Assembly (NCBI GenBank): GCA_021793055.1
Contig: JAJYTL010000189.1
Location: 1 to 6,444 of the forward strand
Direction: 5' to 3'
DNA length: 6,444 bases
DNA from: Pseudomonadota bacterium
GTDB taxonomy: Bacteria > Pseudomonadota > Alphaproteobacteria > Ferrovibrionales > Ferrovibrionaceae
Shown: piece by piece, positions 1 through 6,243 of the stretch
How the letters are laid out: each line of letters opens with the position of its first letter
Numbering within the stretch: the stretch's first letter is position 1
Translations under genes and position numbers: made by a program
The notes under the pieces: model-generated
Told to the model about the DNA's origin: nothing
Database searches by the model: none
The model's input: only the letters and a program-made list of their open reading frames with translations

Positions 1-900
1 GCGGCCCCCTTCTCGCCCGGCGAAGCCGACGATCCGCTCGGCGAGGACCACGACATGGCGGTGCGCGGTCTCGTGCACCGCTATCCGGACCGGGTCCTCT
101 TTCTGGTCACCGGATTCTGCTCGACCTATTGCCGCTACTGCACCCGCGCCCGCATGGTGGGCGAGCCGGGCGGCGAGTACACCTTCCGCATCGAGCAATG
201 GGAACGGGCGCTCGCTTATCTCGAAATGCACACCGAGGTGCGGGACGTGCTGCTTTCGGGCGGCGACCCCTTCACCCTTCACGATGACAAGCTGGACTGG
301 CTTTTGACCCGGCTGCGCAAGATCCGCCACATCGAGTTCGTCCGCTTGGGCTCCAAGGTGCCGGTGGTCCTGCCGCAGCGCATCACCCGCGACTTCACCC
401 GCATGCTGCGCCGCCACCGGGTCTGGGTCAGCATCCACTTCACCCATCCGGACGAACTGACGCCGGAGGTGACGGAAGCCTGCGACCGCCTGGCCGACGC
501 CGGCATTCCGCTCGGCAGCCAGACCGTGCTCCTCAAGGGCGTGAACGACGACATCGCCACCATGAAGGCCCTGATGCACGGGCTCCTCATGCGCCGGGTG
601 AAGCCTTATTACATCTATCAATGCGATCCGATCAGCGGTTCGGCTCATTTCCGCACCTCGGTCGCCAACGGGCTAGAGATCATCGCCGGTCTGCGTGGTC
701 ACACCACGGGTTACGCGGTGCCGACCTATGTCATCGACGCGCCCGGCGGCGGCGGCAAGATCCCGCTGTTCCCCGATCCCATCGTCGGCCGCGATGGCAT
801 CGATCTGCTGCTGCGTAACTACGAAGGCAAGATCTTCCGCTACCCGGACCCGGAAGGGGCGCTGGGTGCGGATCGGGCGATGCTCGTCCAGGCGGGCTAA
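1..900 (+). CDS. KamA-family radical SAM aminomutase, lysine 2,3-aminomutase-like (5' end outside window)
   Basis: Family members move an amino group from C2 to C3 of an amino acid using a [4Fe-4S] cluster, S-adenosylmethionine and PLP in the cytoplasm. The frame is open from base 1, and the residues before the ATG at 55 (DPLGED, then HRYPDRVLFLVT) already match the family, so the true start lies upstream. Visible residue numbering counts from base 1. The cluster motif CSTYCRYC has cysteines at 40, 44 and 47. PGGGGK carries the presumed PLP lysine K253. D209 (in QCD) and D246 (in DAPGGGGK) align with Asp293 and Asp330 of Clostridium subterminale lysine 2,3-aminomutase, which bind the lysine side-chain amine. 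Glutamate aminomutases replace both. With K253 matching Lys337, roughly 80-90 N-terminal residues are missing. The C-terminus stops soon after LRNYEG and lacks the zinc cysteines of the clostridial enzyme. The next gene starts 4 bases after the TAA. Lysine specificity is inferred. EpmB is a less likely alternative because the tail is LAM-like. Confidence 0.9.
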   Translation, partial: AAPFSPGEADDPLGEDHDMAVRGLVHRYPDRVLFLVTGFCSTYCRYCTRARMVGEPGGEYTFRIEQWERALAYLEMHTEVRDVLLSGGDPFTLHDDKLDWLLTRLRKIRHIEFVRLGSKVPVVLPQRITRDFTRMLRRHRVWVSIHFTHPDELTPEVTEACDRLADAGIPLGSQTVLLKGVNDDIATMKALMHGLLMRRVKPYYIYQCDPISGSAHFRTSVANGLEIIAGLRGHTTGYAVPTYVIDAPGGGGKIPLFPDPIVGRDGIDLLLRNYEGKIFRYPDPEGALGADRAMLVQAG

Positions 901-904
901 GGCG

Positions 905-1942
905 ATGAAGATCGGTCTGACCTACGACCTCCGCGCGGATTACCGCGCGGAGGGGCTGCCCGAGGAGGCCACCGCCGAACTCGACAGCGCCGTCACCATC
1001 GAGGGGATCGCCGGTGCGCTCGCCGGCCTCGGTTTCGAGGTCACCCGGATCGGCGGCTTGAAGCCGCTGATGGTCCGGCTTCTCGCCGGCGAGCGTTGGG
1101 ACATGGTGTTCAACATCGCCGAAGGGCTGTTCGGATTGGCCCGCGAGTCGCAGGTGCCGGCGCTGCTCGACGCCTTCCGCATCCCCTATACGTTCTCGGA
1201 CCCGCTGGTCTTGGGCCTCGCGCTGCACAAGGGCATGGCGAAGCACGTGGCGCGCGACCAGGGCGTGCCGACGGCGCCCTTCGCGGTGATCGCGAGCCCG
1301 GCCGACCTGGCCGCCGCCCGCGATCTCCCTTATCCGCTGTTCGGCAAGCCGGTCGCCGAGGGCTCGAGCAAGGGGGTGACGCCGCAGTCCCGGATCGAGC
1401 GGCCGGAGCAATTGCTGCCGCTTTGCGAGATGCTGTGGCGCCGCTTCGCGCAGCCGGTGCTGGTCGAGCCCTATCTGCCGGGGCGCGAGTTCACCGTCGG
1501 GATCGTCGGCACCGGCGCCTCGGCGCGGGCCATCGGCGTGCTCGAGGTCGAGGTCCGGCCGGGCGCCGAGCCCGGTATCTACTCCTACGACAATAAGGAA
1601 GATTTCGAGCGCTGCATCGCCTACCGGCTGGTCAAGGACACGGCGGCGGAACGGGCGGCGGCGGTCGGGCTCGCGGCCTGGATTGCCCTTGACTGCCGCG
1701 ATGGCGGCCGCGTCGATCTTCGCGCCGACGCCTCGGGCGCGCCGCTGTTCATGGAGGCCAATCCCCTGGCCGGGCTCAATCCCGAGCGCTCGGATCTGGT
1801 CTTCCTCGCGCGCGACATCGGCTGGAGCTACGACGCGCTGATCGGCCGCATCGTGGCCTCGGCCCTGGCCCGGAACGGCCTCGCCGAAGCCGCGCCGGCG
1901 CCGGCGCGGGCGCTTCTTGGCACGCTCGGGCAAGCGGCTTGA
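905..1942 (+). CDS. ATP-grasp ligase of the D-Ala-D-Ala ligase superfamily (COG1181-like)
   Basis: Predicted cytoplasmic ligase of 345 residues that would activate a carboxylate as acyl phosphate and join it to an amine. Visible ATP-grasp landmarks are K148 in FGKPVAEGSSKGV (nucleotide-binding lysine and glycine/serine loop), E188 in VEPYLPGREFTV, D271 in GRVDLRAD, and E284 and N286 in MEANPLAGLNP, the last three fitting Mg-ATP ligands. The N-terminus begins MKIGLTYDLRADY and lacks the GGxSxE..VS signature of cell-wall Ddl, so a role in peptidoglycan is doubtful. The ATG at 905 fits the family N-terminus and lies 4 bases after the aminomutase stop. No well-placed Shine-Dalgarno is seen, which suggests translational coupling. 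The longer open frame upstream (from about 695) overlaps the aminomutase and is not protein-like. The substrates are unknown. The neighbours suggest an amino acid such as beta-lysine as one partner. Confidence 0.85.
   Translation: MKIGLTYDLRADYRAEGLPEEATAELDSAVTIEGIAGALAGLGFEVTRIGGLKPLMVRLLAGERWDMVFNIAEGLFGLARESQVPALLDAFRIPYTFSDPLVLGLALHKGMAKHVARDQGVPTAPFAVIASPADLAAARDLPYPLFGKPVAEGSSKGVTPQSRIERPEQLLPLCEMLWRRFAQPVLVEPYLPGREFTVGIVGTGASARAIGVLEVEVRPGAEPGIYSYDNKEDFERCIAYRLVKDTAAERAAAVGLAAWIALDCRDGGRVDLRADASGAPLFMEANPLAGLNPERSDLVFLARDIGWSYDALIGRIVASALARNGLAEAAPAPARALLGTLGQAA
928..953 (+). repeat. Perfect 11-bp inverted repeat (hairpin) in the early codons of the ATP-grasp gene
   Basis: CCTCCGCGCGG (928-938) and CCGCGCGGAGG (943-953) are exact reverse complements separated by ATTA. 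In mRNA this would be a very stable GC-rich stem 23 bases after the start codon. It encodes LRADYRAE, and part of the match may simply reflect codon choice for two similar peptide units (LRAD, YRAE). A role in pausing or translation is possible but unproven. Confidence 0.6.
1890..1909. repeat. 20-bp perfect palindrome near the junction of the two ligase genes
   Basis: Positions 1890-1909 are built from alternating CCG/CGG and GCGC and read identically on both strands. As RNA this gives an 8-bp stem with a GCGC loop. Flanking GAAG (1886-1889) and CTTC (1913-1916) can extend the pairing across a small bulge. It lies in the last codons of the first ligase gene, in an Ala/Pro-rich stretch, and ends 29 bases before the TTG start of the next gene. 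In such GC-rich DNA it could be chance. Confidence 0.5.
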
Positions 1943-3576
1943 GCGCTTCGTTCAGCCGATTGCCCGACCGCTCCAGGGCTGCGCCGCCGATCGCCGTCAT
2001 CCTGACCAGCCGGCTCGGCGCCGAGCCTCGGCCGGACGACCGCGAGACCCTGGCGCAGGCGTCGGCGATCGAGGCCGCGCTGAGCGCGCTCGGCTACCGG
2101 CCGGTGATCCTGCCGCTCGCCGCCGACCTCGCCGCTGCCCGACGCGAGATCGAGAGCCTCGGGCCGGCCTTCGTGGTCAATCTCGTCGAGCAGGTCGAAG
2201 GCGAGGGGCGGTTCATCGCCCTCGCGCCGCTCGTCCTTGAGGGCCTGCATTTACCCTATACCGGCGCCGGCGCCGACGCGCTCCTGCTCACCACCAACAA
2301 GCTCGTCTGCAAGCGGCTGCTCGCGGCGGCCGGGATTCCGACGCCGCCTTGGGCCGAGGACCCGGCCAAGCCCCCCGGGGCGGGACCGTGGATCCTGAAA
2401 CCGGCGGCGGAAGATGCCTCGATCGGCATCGACCGGCGGTCGATCATCGCGCGCGCGGCGGACCTGCCCAAGGCTTTCGCCGCCCGCCGACGGCGCTTCG
2501 GCGGCGTATGGTTTTACGAACGCTTCATCGCCGGCCGCGAGTTCAACCTCAGCCTGATCGAGGGCGCGAACGGGCCAGAGGTTCTGCCGGTGGCCGAAAT
2601 CCGTTTCGTCGACTTTCCGGCGGGCCGGCCTGAGATCGTCGATTACGCGGCGAAATGGCAGCCGCGCTCGCACGCCTACCGCAACACGCCGCGCCACTTC
2701 GACTTTCCGCCGCGCGATCGGGCGCTGTTGCGGCGGCTGCGGCAGATGGCGCTGGCGTGCTGGCGGCTTTTCGGCCTTAAAGGCTACGCCCGGGTCGATT
2801 TCCGCGTCTCAACGACGGGCGTGCCCTATGTGCTCGAGGTCAACGGCAATCCCTCGCTCGCGCCGGACGCGGGCTTCGCCGCCGCCGCCGCCGCCGCCGG
2901 GCTGGACTTCACCGATTTGGTCTCGCGTCTGGTGCCGGCCGGGATCGAGCGGCCGAGGCGCGGCGCGCGCCAAGTCGCCGCCTCGAAGGCGCTCGCCTGG
3001 CGCACGGCGCCTCGCGCTACCGATCTCGCCGCCGTGCGCGAGATCGTCGCATCGAGCGGCTTCTTTTCCGCCGAGGAGGAGGCGGTCGCGGTCGAACTGG
3101 TCGAGGAGCGGCTGCAGCGCGGCGAGGCGGGCGGCTACCGCTTCGTCTTCGCCGAACGGGCGGGACGGCTTCTCGGCTATGCCTGCTATGGCCCCATCGC
3201 AGGCACCCAATCAGGCATCGATCTCTATTGGATCGCGGTGCACGAAACCGCCCGCCGCCAGGGGCTCGGGGCGAAGATTCTCGATCGTGTCGAGCGCGCC
3301 GTGGCCGAGGCCGGCGGCGGCGATATTTATGTCGAGACGTCCTCGCGCGCGCAATACCGCCCGACGCGGAGCTTTTACGCCCACCATGCCTACCGGCGCG
3401 CGGCGCTGCTGGCGGGCTTCTACGGCCCGGGCGACGGCAAGGTCATCTACGTCAAGCGGGTGGCCTCTAGCGCCACGGCAGCCAGCCGCCGTAACCGAGC
3501 CAAATCGCCGCCAGGGCCAGCGACGCCAGGGCCATCGGCACGCCGGCCCGGGCGTGATCGGCGAAGCCGAAGCTGA
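1939..3576 (+). CDS. ATP-grasp ligase fused to a C-terminal GNAT acetyltransferase
   Basis: A two-domain protein of 545 residues if started at the TTG at 1939, which overlaps the preceding TGA as TTGA. No ATG is available before the conserved AVILTSRLGAE, so a TTG start (1939 or 1960) is likely. Residues 1 to about 335 form a Ddl-like ATP-grasp ligase: K154 in WILKPAAEDASIGID, E194 in FYERFIAGREF, D287 in ARVDFR, and E300/N302 in EVNGNPSLAPDAGF. Residues from about 354 to 508 form a GNAT domain, with beta4 and the acetyl-CoA loop at LYWIAVHETARRQGLG (R439-G444) and a family-like end at GKVIYVKRV. The protein could ligate and acetylate the same small molecule. Gene order suggests beta-lysine or a derivative, by analogy with AblA/AblB, which makes N-epsilon-acetyl-beta-lysine. 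Residues 509-545 are Ser/Pro/Arg-rich, look unselected, and are antisense to the permease gene. The true end may differ. Confidence 0.83.
   Translation: MSASFSRLPDRSRAAPPIAVILTSRLGAEPRPDDRETLAQASAIEAALSALGYRPVILPLAADLAAARREIESLGPAFVVNLVEQVEGEGRFIALAPLVLEGLHLPYTGAGADALLLTTNKLVCKRLLAAAGIPTPPWAEDPAKPPGAGPWILKPAAEDASIGIDRRSIIARAADLPKAFAARRRRFGGVWFYERFIAGREFNLSLIEGANGPEVLPVAEIRFVDFPAGRPEIVDYAAKWQPRSHAYRNTPRHFDFPPRDRALLRRLRQMALACWRLFGLKGYARVDFRVSTTGVPYVLEVNGNPSLAPDAGFAAAAAAAGLDFTDLVSRLVPAGIERPRRGARQVAASKALAWRTAPRATDLAAVREIVASSGFFSAEEEAVAVELVEERLQRGEAGGYRFVFAERAGRLLGYACYGPIAGTQSGIDLYWIAVHETARRQGLGAKILDRVERAVAEAGGGDIYVETSSRAQYRPTRSFYAHHAYRRAALLAGFYGPGDGKVIYVKRVASSATAASRRNRAKSPPGPATPGPSARRPGRDRRSRS
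2878..2898 (+). repeat. (GCC)7 trinucleotide run encoding seven alanines
   Basis: Seven GCC codons in a row encode residues 314-320 of the ligase-acetyltransferase, immediately after the metal-binding EVNGNPSLAPDAGF motif. Such a run can change length by slippage in whole codons. The location in a helix after the active site would tolerate this. No regulatory role is implied. Confidence 0.7.
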
Positions 3577-4696
3577 CGCCGTTCTGCGCCGCGCGCTCGG
3601 CGACGATCAGATTGGCGATCGAGCCGACAAGAAAGAGATTGCCGGCCAGGGTAGAAAGCAGGGCCAAGCCATAGAGCGCGCCTTGCGGCGGGTGCGGCCA
3701 GTGGCTGAGCAGAAGGATCACTGCCGGCACGTTGCCGATGGTATTGGAAAGAACTGCGGAGAGCGGCGCGAGTACGCTCAAATGGTCTGGCAAGAGCCCG
3801 TGCCGGTCGGCTGCCGCGACGGCGAGAGCCGGAAGGCCGGTGCGGCTGAAGGCTGCATTGACGACGAAGAGCGCGGCGAACAGCAGGATCAGGTTCCAAT
3901 CGACGGCGGCCAGCGCCTGCCGGGTTGGAATGCGCCGGCTGATCAGTAGCGCCGCCGCGATGGCGAGCGCCGCCACGTCGCGCGGCGCCGGGGTGCTGAA
4001 CAGGGCGATCAGCGCCAGGGTCGCGATCAGGCTCTTTCCCATCTGCCAGCGATCGAGCGTGATGGCCGGCAGCACGGCGTCGGCCGCCGGCTGGCGCAGC
4101 GTCGCCCGCCATGCGATGGCTACGATGCCGTAGGTGAGTAGCAGGGCGGCCACGGCCGGCGGGCCGCAGACGGCGAGAAAGTGCCAGAAGCCGAGCCGGC
4201 CGAACTGGCCGATCAGGATGTTCTGCGGATTGCCGATCACGGTCGCGGCCGAGCCGGCATTGGCGGCGCCGGCGAGGGCGGCGAGAAAGGGCCTCGGGTC
4301 GAGGCGGCGTCGGCGCAAGCCCTCGCAAAGCATGGGCGTGATGGCGAAAACCACGATGTCGTTGGCGAGCAGGGCCGAGAGCAGGCCCGAGATCAGCACC
4401 GTGAGCGCCAGAAACTGCGCCGGCCGGCCGGCGGCGGCGGCGATGCGGGCGGCGCACCAGTCGTAGAATCCGGCGAAACCGAACTGGCCGGCGAGGATCA
4501 TCAGGCCGAACAGTATGGCCAGGGTGGGGAAGTTGACGGCACCGAGGAAATCCGACCGCGGCAGGGGGCCGAGGGCGAACAGGGCGATCGCGGCGAGAAG
4601 CGCGATGCCGGTGCGGTCGAGCTTGAGACCCGGCACCCAGCCCGAGGCCATCCCGACGTAGGTCAGCACGAAAACCGCGGTGGTGAAATAAAACAT
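3467..4696 (-). CDS. Ion-transporter-superfamily permease (ArsB/NhaD/SLC13-like)
   Basis: Polytopic inner-membrane protein of 409 residues with about ten or more hydrophobic segments. Two inverted-repeat-like halves are visible. The first holds LLANDIVVFAITP (N112-D113) and NAGSAATVIGNPQN (155-159). The second holds LSNTIGNVPAVILLL (317-330) and STLAGNLFLVGSIANLIVAER (348-368). These paired Asn/Gly/Pro-rich re-entrant motifs are typical of the ArsB/NhaD/SLC13 group, which moves anions or exchanges sodium for protons. The substrate cannot be read from the sequence. The ATG at 4696 is chosen because GGGG lies 5 bases upstream and the first membrane helix follows at once. An in-frame TTG at 4729 would add 11 residues but lies in an inverted repeat. 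The stop TAG (3469-3467) lies inside the 3' end of the convergent ligase gene. A link to export or import of that pathway's product is only conceivable. Confidence 0.85.
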   Translation of the reverse strand: MFYFTTAVFVLTYVGMASGWVPGLKLDRTGIALLAAIALFALGPLPRSDFLGAVNFPTLAILFGLMILAGQFGFAGFYDWCAARIAAAAGRPAQFLALTVLISGLLSALLANDIVVFAITPMLCEGLRRRRLDPRPFLAALAGAANAGSAATVIGNPQNILIGQFGRLGFWHFLAVCGPPAVAALLLTYGIVAIAWRATLRQPAADAVLPAITLDRWQMGKSLIATLALIALFSTPAPRDVAALAIAAALLISRRIPTRQALAAVDWNLILLFAALFVVNAAFSRTGLPALAVAAADRHGLLPDHLSVLAPLSAVLSNTIGNVPAVILLLSHWPHPPQGALYGLALLSTLAGNLFLVGSIANLIVAERAAQNGVSFGFADHARAGVPMALASLALAAIWLGYGGWLPWR

Positions 4697-4701
4697 GCAA
4701 A

Positions 4702-4763
4702 CCCCGGAAGGCCTTGGCGAGAGTAGCAAGCGCTTGGCGCTTGCGGAAGTCCGCCTTCCCGGG
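4702..4763. promoter_or_regulatory. Nested inverted repeat in the divergent permease/dgt intergenic region (possible operator)
   Basis: The 98-base gap between the two divergent start codons contains a perfect 8-bp dyad, GCAAGCGC-TTG-GCGCTTGC (4726-4744). Around it is an outer 11-bp dyad, CCCCGGAAGGC (4702-4712) against GCCTTCCCGGG (4753-4763), with one mismatch and almost the same centre. CTTGGCG also occurs twice at 20-bp spacing (4713-4719 and 4733-4739). The symmetry and placement between divergent genes fit a regulator-binding site or an RNA hairpin in a leader. No convincing -35/-10 pair could be assigned. Confidence 0.45.
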
Positions 4764-4780
4764 CCACAGTCGACGGCATG

Positions 4781-4786
4781 AGGGAG
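4781..4786 (+). promoter_or_regulatory. Ribosome binding site of dgt
   Basis: AGGGAG lies 8 bases before the ATG at 4795. It favours the tandem ATGATG (4795 or 4798) as the dgt start over in-frame codons further upstream, and the family-typical N-terminus MDWRKLL follows. Confidence 0.7.
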
Positions 4787-4794
4787 CGGCGCTC

Positions 4795-6186
4795 ATGATG
4801 GACTGGCGGAAGCTGTTGTCGACGGCGCGGCCGGGCGAGGACGACGGCTCGGCTGAGGGCCACGCCGAGGGCCCGGCGCGCACCGCCTTCCAGAAGGACT
4901 GGGATCGGGTGGTCTTTTCCTCGGCCTTCCGGCGGCTTCAGGACAAGACCCAGGTCCATGCGCTGCCGGAGAGCGACTATGTCCGCACCCGGCTCACTCA
5001 TTCGCTTGAGGTATCGTCCGTCGGCCGCACTTTGGGCGCCGCCGTGGGCCAGGTGGTGATGCAGCGCCGCACCGATCTCGGCGCCGTCGCCACGCCCGCC
5101 GATTTCGGCCATATCGTCGCCGCTGCCGCGCTGGCGCACGACATCGGTAATCCGCCGTTCGGCCATTTCGGCGAGGAGACGATTCGCTTCTGGTTCGCCG
5201 ATGCCGGCGGCGGCCGTCGGGCTCTGGAACCGCTTGGCGCGGCGGAACGGGCCGATTTTCTCGGCTTCGAGGGCAACGCGCAGGGCTTTCGCATTCTGAC
5301 CCGGCTGCAGAACTGGCGCGATCAGGGCGGGCTGCGCCTGACCGCCGCGACACTTGGCGCGTTCAGCAAATATCCGCGCCCCTCGCGTATCGCGCCGCCG
5401 CCGGCCCTGGCTCCGGCCACGGCCTCGGACTGCGCCAGCGCCAAGATCGGCTTCTTCCAGGCCGAGAAGGATCTTTTTGCCGGTATCGCCGAGACCCTCG
5501 GGCTGATCGCCCGCGACGGCATCCTGCCCGAGGGCGATCGGAGCCGCGCCTGGTGCCGCCATCCCTTGGCCTTCCTGGTCGAGGCGGCGGACGACATCTG
5601 CTACCAGATCGTCGATCTCGAGGATGGCTACAAGCTCGGCCGCATTCAGTTCGCCGAAGCCGAGGCGCTGCTTGTCGCGGTGATCGGCGGCACGCCGCCG
5701 CGCTACGCCAGCATCGCCGAGGCGCCGCGGCGGATTAGCTATCTTCGCGGCCACGCGATCGGCAGCCTGACCGATGCCGTGGTCCAGGTCTTTCTCGATC
5801 GCGAAACCGAGATCATGGCCGGCACCCTGACCCAGGACCTGCTGTCGCAGACCCCGGCCCAGGCGACGCTCCGCGAGATCGCCGTGCTGACCGACAGCCG
5901 CGTGTTTTCGACCCGGAGCCGCTACGAGGTGGAAATCGGCGGGGTCGAGATCATGACCACGCTGCTCGAGGCGTTCGTCGCCGCGGTGGAAGAGGTGGCG
6001 GCCGCGAAAGCGGGCGGCGGACGGCTGTCGCCGCGGGCGCGGACGCTGGCGCGCATCCTGCCCGAGCCTCTTCAACTCGATCCCCCCTATCTTCGCCTGC
6101 TGCAGGTGACCGATTTCGTTTCCGGCATGACCGATACCTACGCGCTCACCCAATATCGGCGGCTGCGGGGCGGCATCCGGCTCTGA
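4795..6186 (+). CDS. dgt: Deoxyguanosinetriphosphate triphosphohydrolase-like protein (HD-domain dNTPase)
   Basis: Cytoplasmic enzyme of 463 residues that hydrolyses dNTPs (dGTP in the E. coli enzyme) to the deoxynucleoside and inorganic triphosphate, helping to set nucleotide pools. The N-terminal family signature is clear: SSAFRRLQDKTQV followed by RTRLTHSLEVSSVGR. The HD metal site is intact, with H69 (RLTHS), H115-D116 (LAHDIGNPPFGHFGE) and the later aspartate pair D266-D267 in EAADDICYQIVDLEDG. The segment FEGNAQGFRILTRLQ is also typical of this family. Length matches the bacterial type 2 dGTPase-like proteins, shorter than E. coli Dgt (505 residues). The start at ATG 4795 is supported by AGGGAG upstream; ATG 4798 would remove one residue. 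The gene is divergent from the permease and no co-transcribed partner is visible. The true nucleotide preference of this subgroup is not certain. Confidence 0.95.
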   Translation: MMDWRKLLSTARPGEDDGSAEGHAEGPARTAFQKDWDRVVFSSAFRRLQDKTQVHALPESDYVRTRLTHSLEVSSVGRTLGAAVGQVVMQRRTDLGAVATPADFGHIVAAAALAHDIGNPPFGHFGEETIRFWFADAGGGRRALEPLGAAERADFLGFEGNAQGFRILTRLQNWRDQGGLRLTAATLGAFSKYPRPSRIAPPPALAPATASDCASAKIGFFQAEKDLFAGIAETLGLIARDGILPEGDRSRAWCRHPLAFLVEAADDICYQIVDLEDGYKLGRIQFAEAEALLVAVIGGTPPRYASIAEAPRRISYLRGHAIGSLTDAVVQVFLDRETEIMAGTLTQDLLSQTPAQATLREIAVLTDSRVFSTRSRYEVEIGGVEIMTTLLEAFVAAVEEVAAAKAGGGRLSPRARTLARILPEPLQLDPPYLRLLQVTDFVSGMTDTYALTQYRRLRGGIRL

Positions 6187-6192
6187 ACGCAA

Positions 6193-6208
6193 GGTGCCGC
6201 ACGGCACC
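6193..6208. other. Small hairpin between convergent dgt and the right-edge gene
   Basis: GGTGCCG and CGGCACC pair perfectly across CA (or six pairs with a GCAC loop), 6 bases after the dgt stop. There is no T-run on either side, so it is not a standard intrinsic terminator. It may stabilise or trim the 3' ends of the two convergent transcripts. Confidence 0.4.
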
Positions 6209-6243
6209 CGCGCCGGAACGTCGCTGCACTGTCCGGGATAGCG

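Noticed and set aside
731..1933. 400-residue minus-strand open frame opposite the first ligase gene
   Set aside because: It is a low-complexity Arg/Gly-rich translation opposite a gene with clear ATP-grasp motifs.
905..1942. Canonical peptidoglycan D-Ala-D-Ala ligase
   Set aside because: It lacks the typical N-terminal Ddl signature and sits with an aminomutase and a second ligase, not with cell-wall genes.
2828..3949. 373-residue plus-strand frame across the ligase-GNAT gene and the permease
   Set aside because: It is out of frame with both conserved domains and is dominated by Arg/Pro/Ser.
4697..4729. TTG start for the permease, 11 residues upstream of the ATG at 4696
   Set aside because: The ATG has a GGGG element at suitable spacing and begins the first membrane helix. 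The upstream residues overlap the intergenic dyad and add nothing recognisable.
4778..4798. Six-codon mini-ORF (ATG to TGA) overlapping the dgt ribosome site and start
   Set aside because: It is very short, with no ribosome site of its own seen. The ATGA-type overlap is easily produced by chance from the Shine-Dalgarno and tandem ATG.
3447..4883. 478-residue minus-strand frame overlapping the permease
   Set aside because: It is an out-of-frame version of the permease gene: highly basic, without hydrophobic segments, and it runs into dgt.
4663..6207. 514-residue open frame on the minus strand opposite dgt
   Set aside because: It is antisense to a well-supported gene with an intact HD site, is rich in Arg/Gly/Ala with no recognisable motif, and is typical of stop-poor GC-rich DNA.
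6193..6208. Intrinsic terminator after dgt
   Set aside because: The hairpin is short and no T-run follows on either strand.
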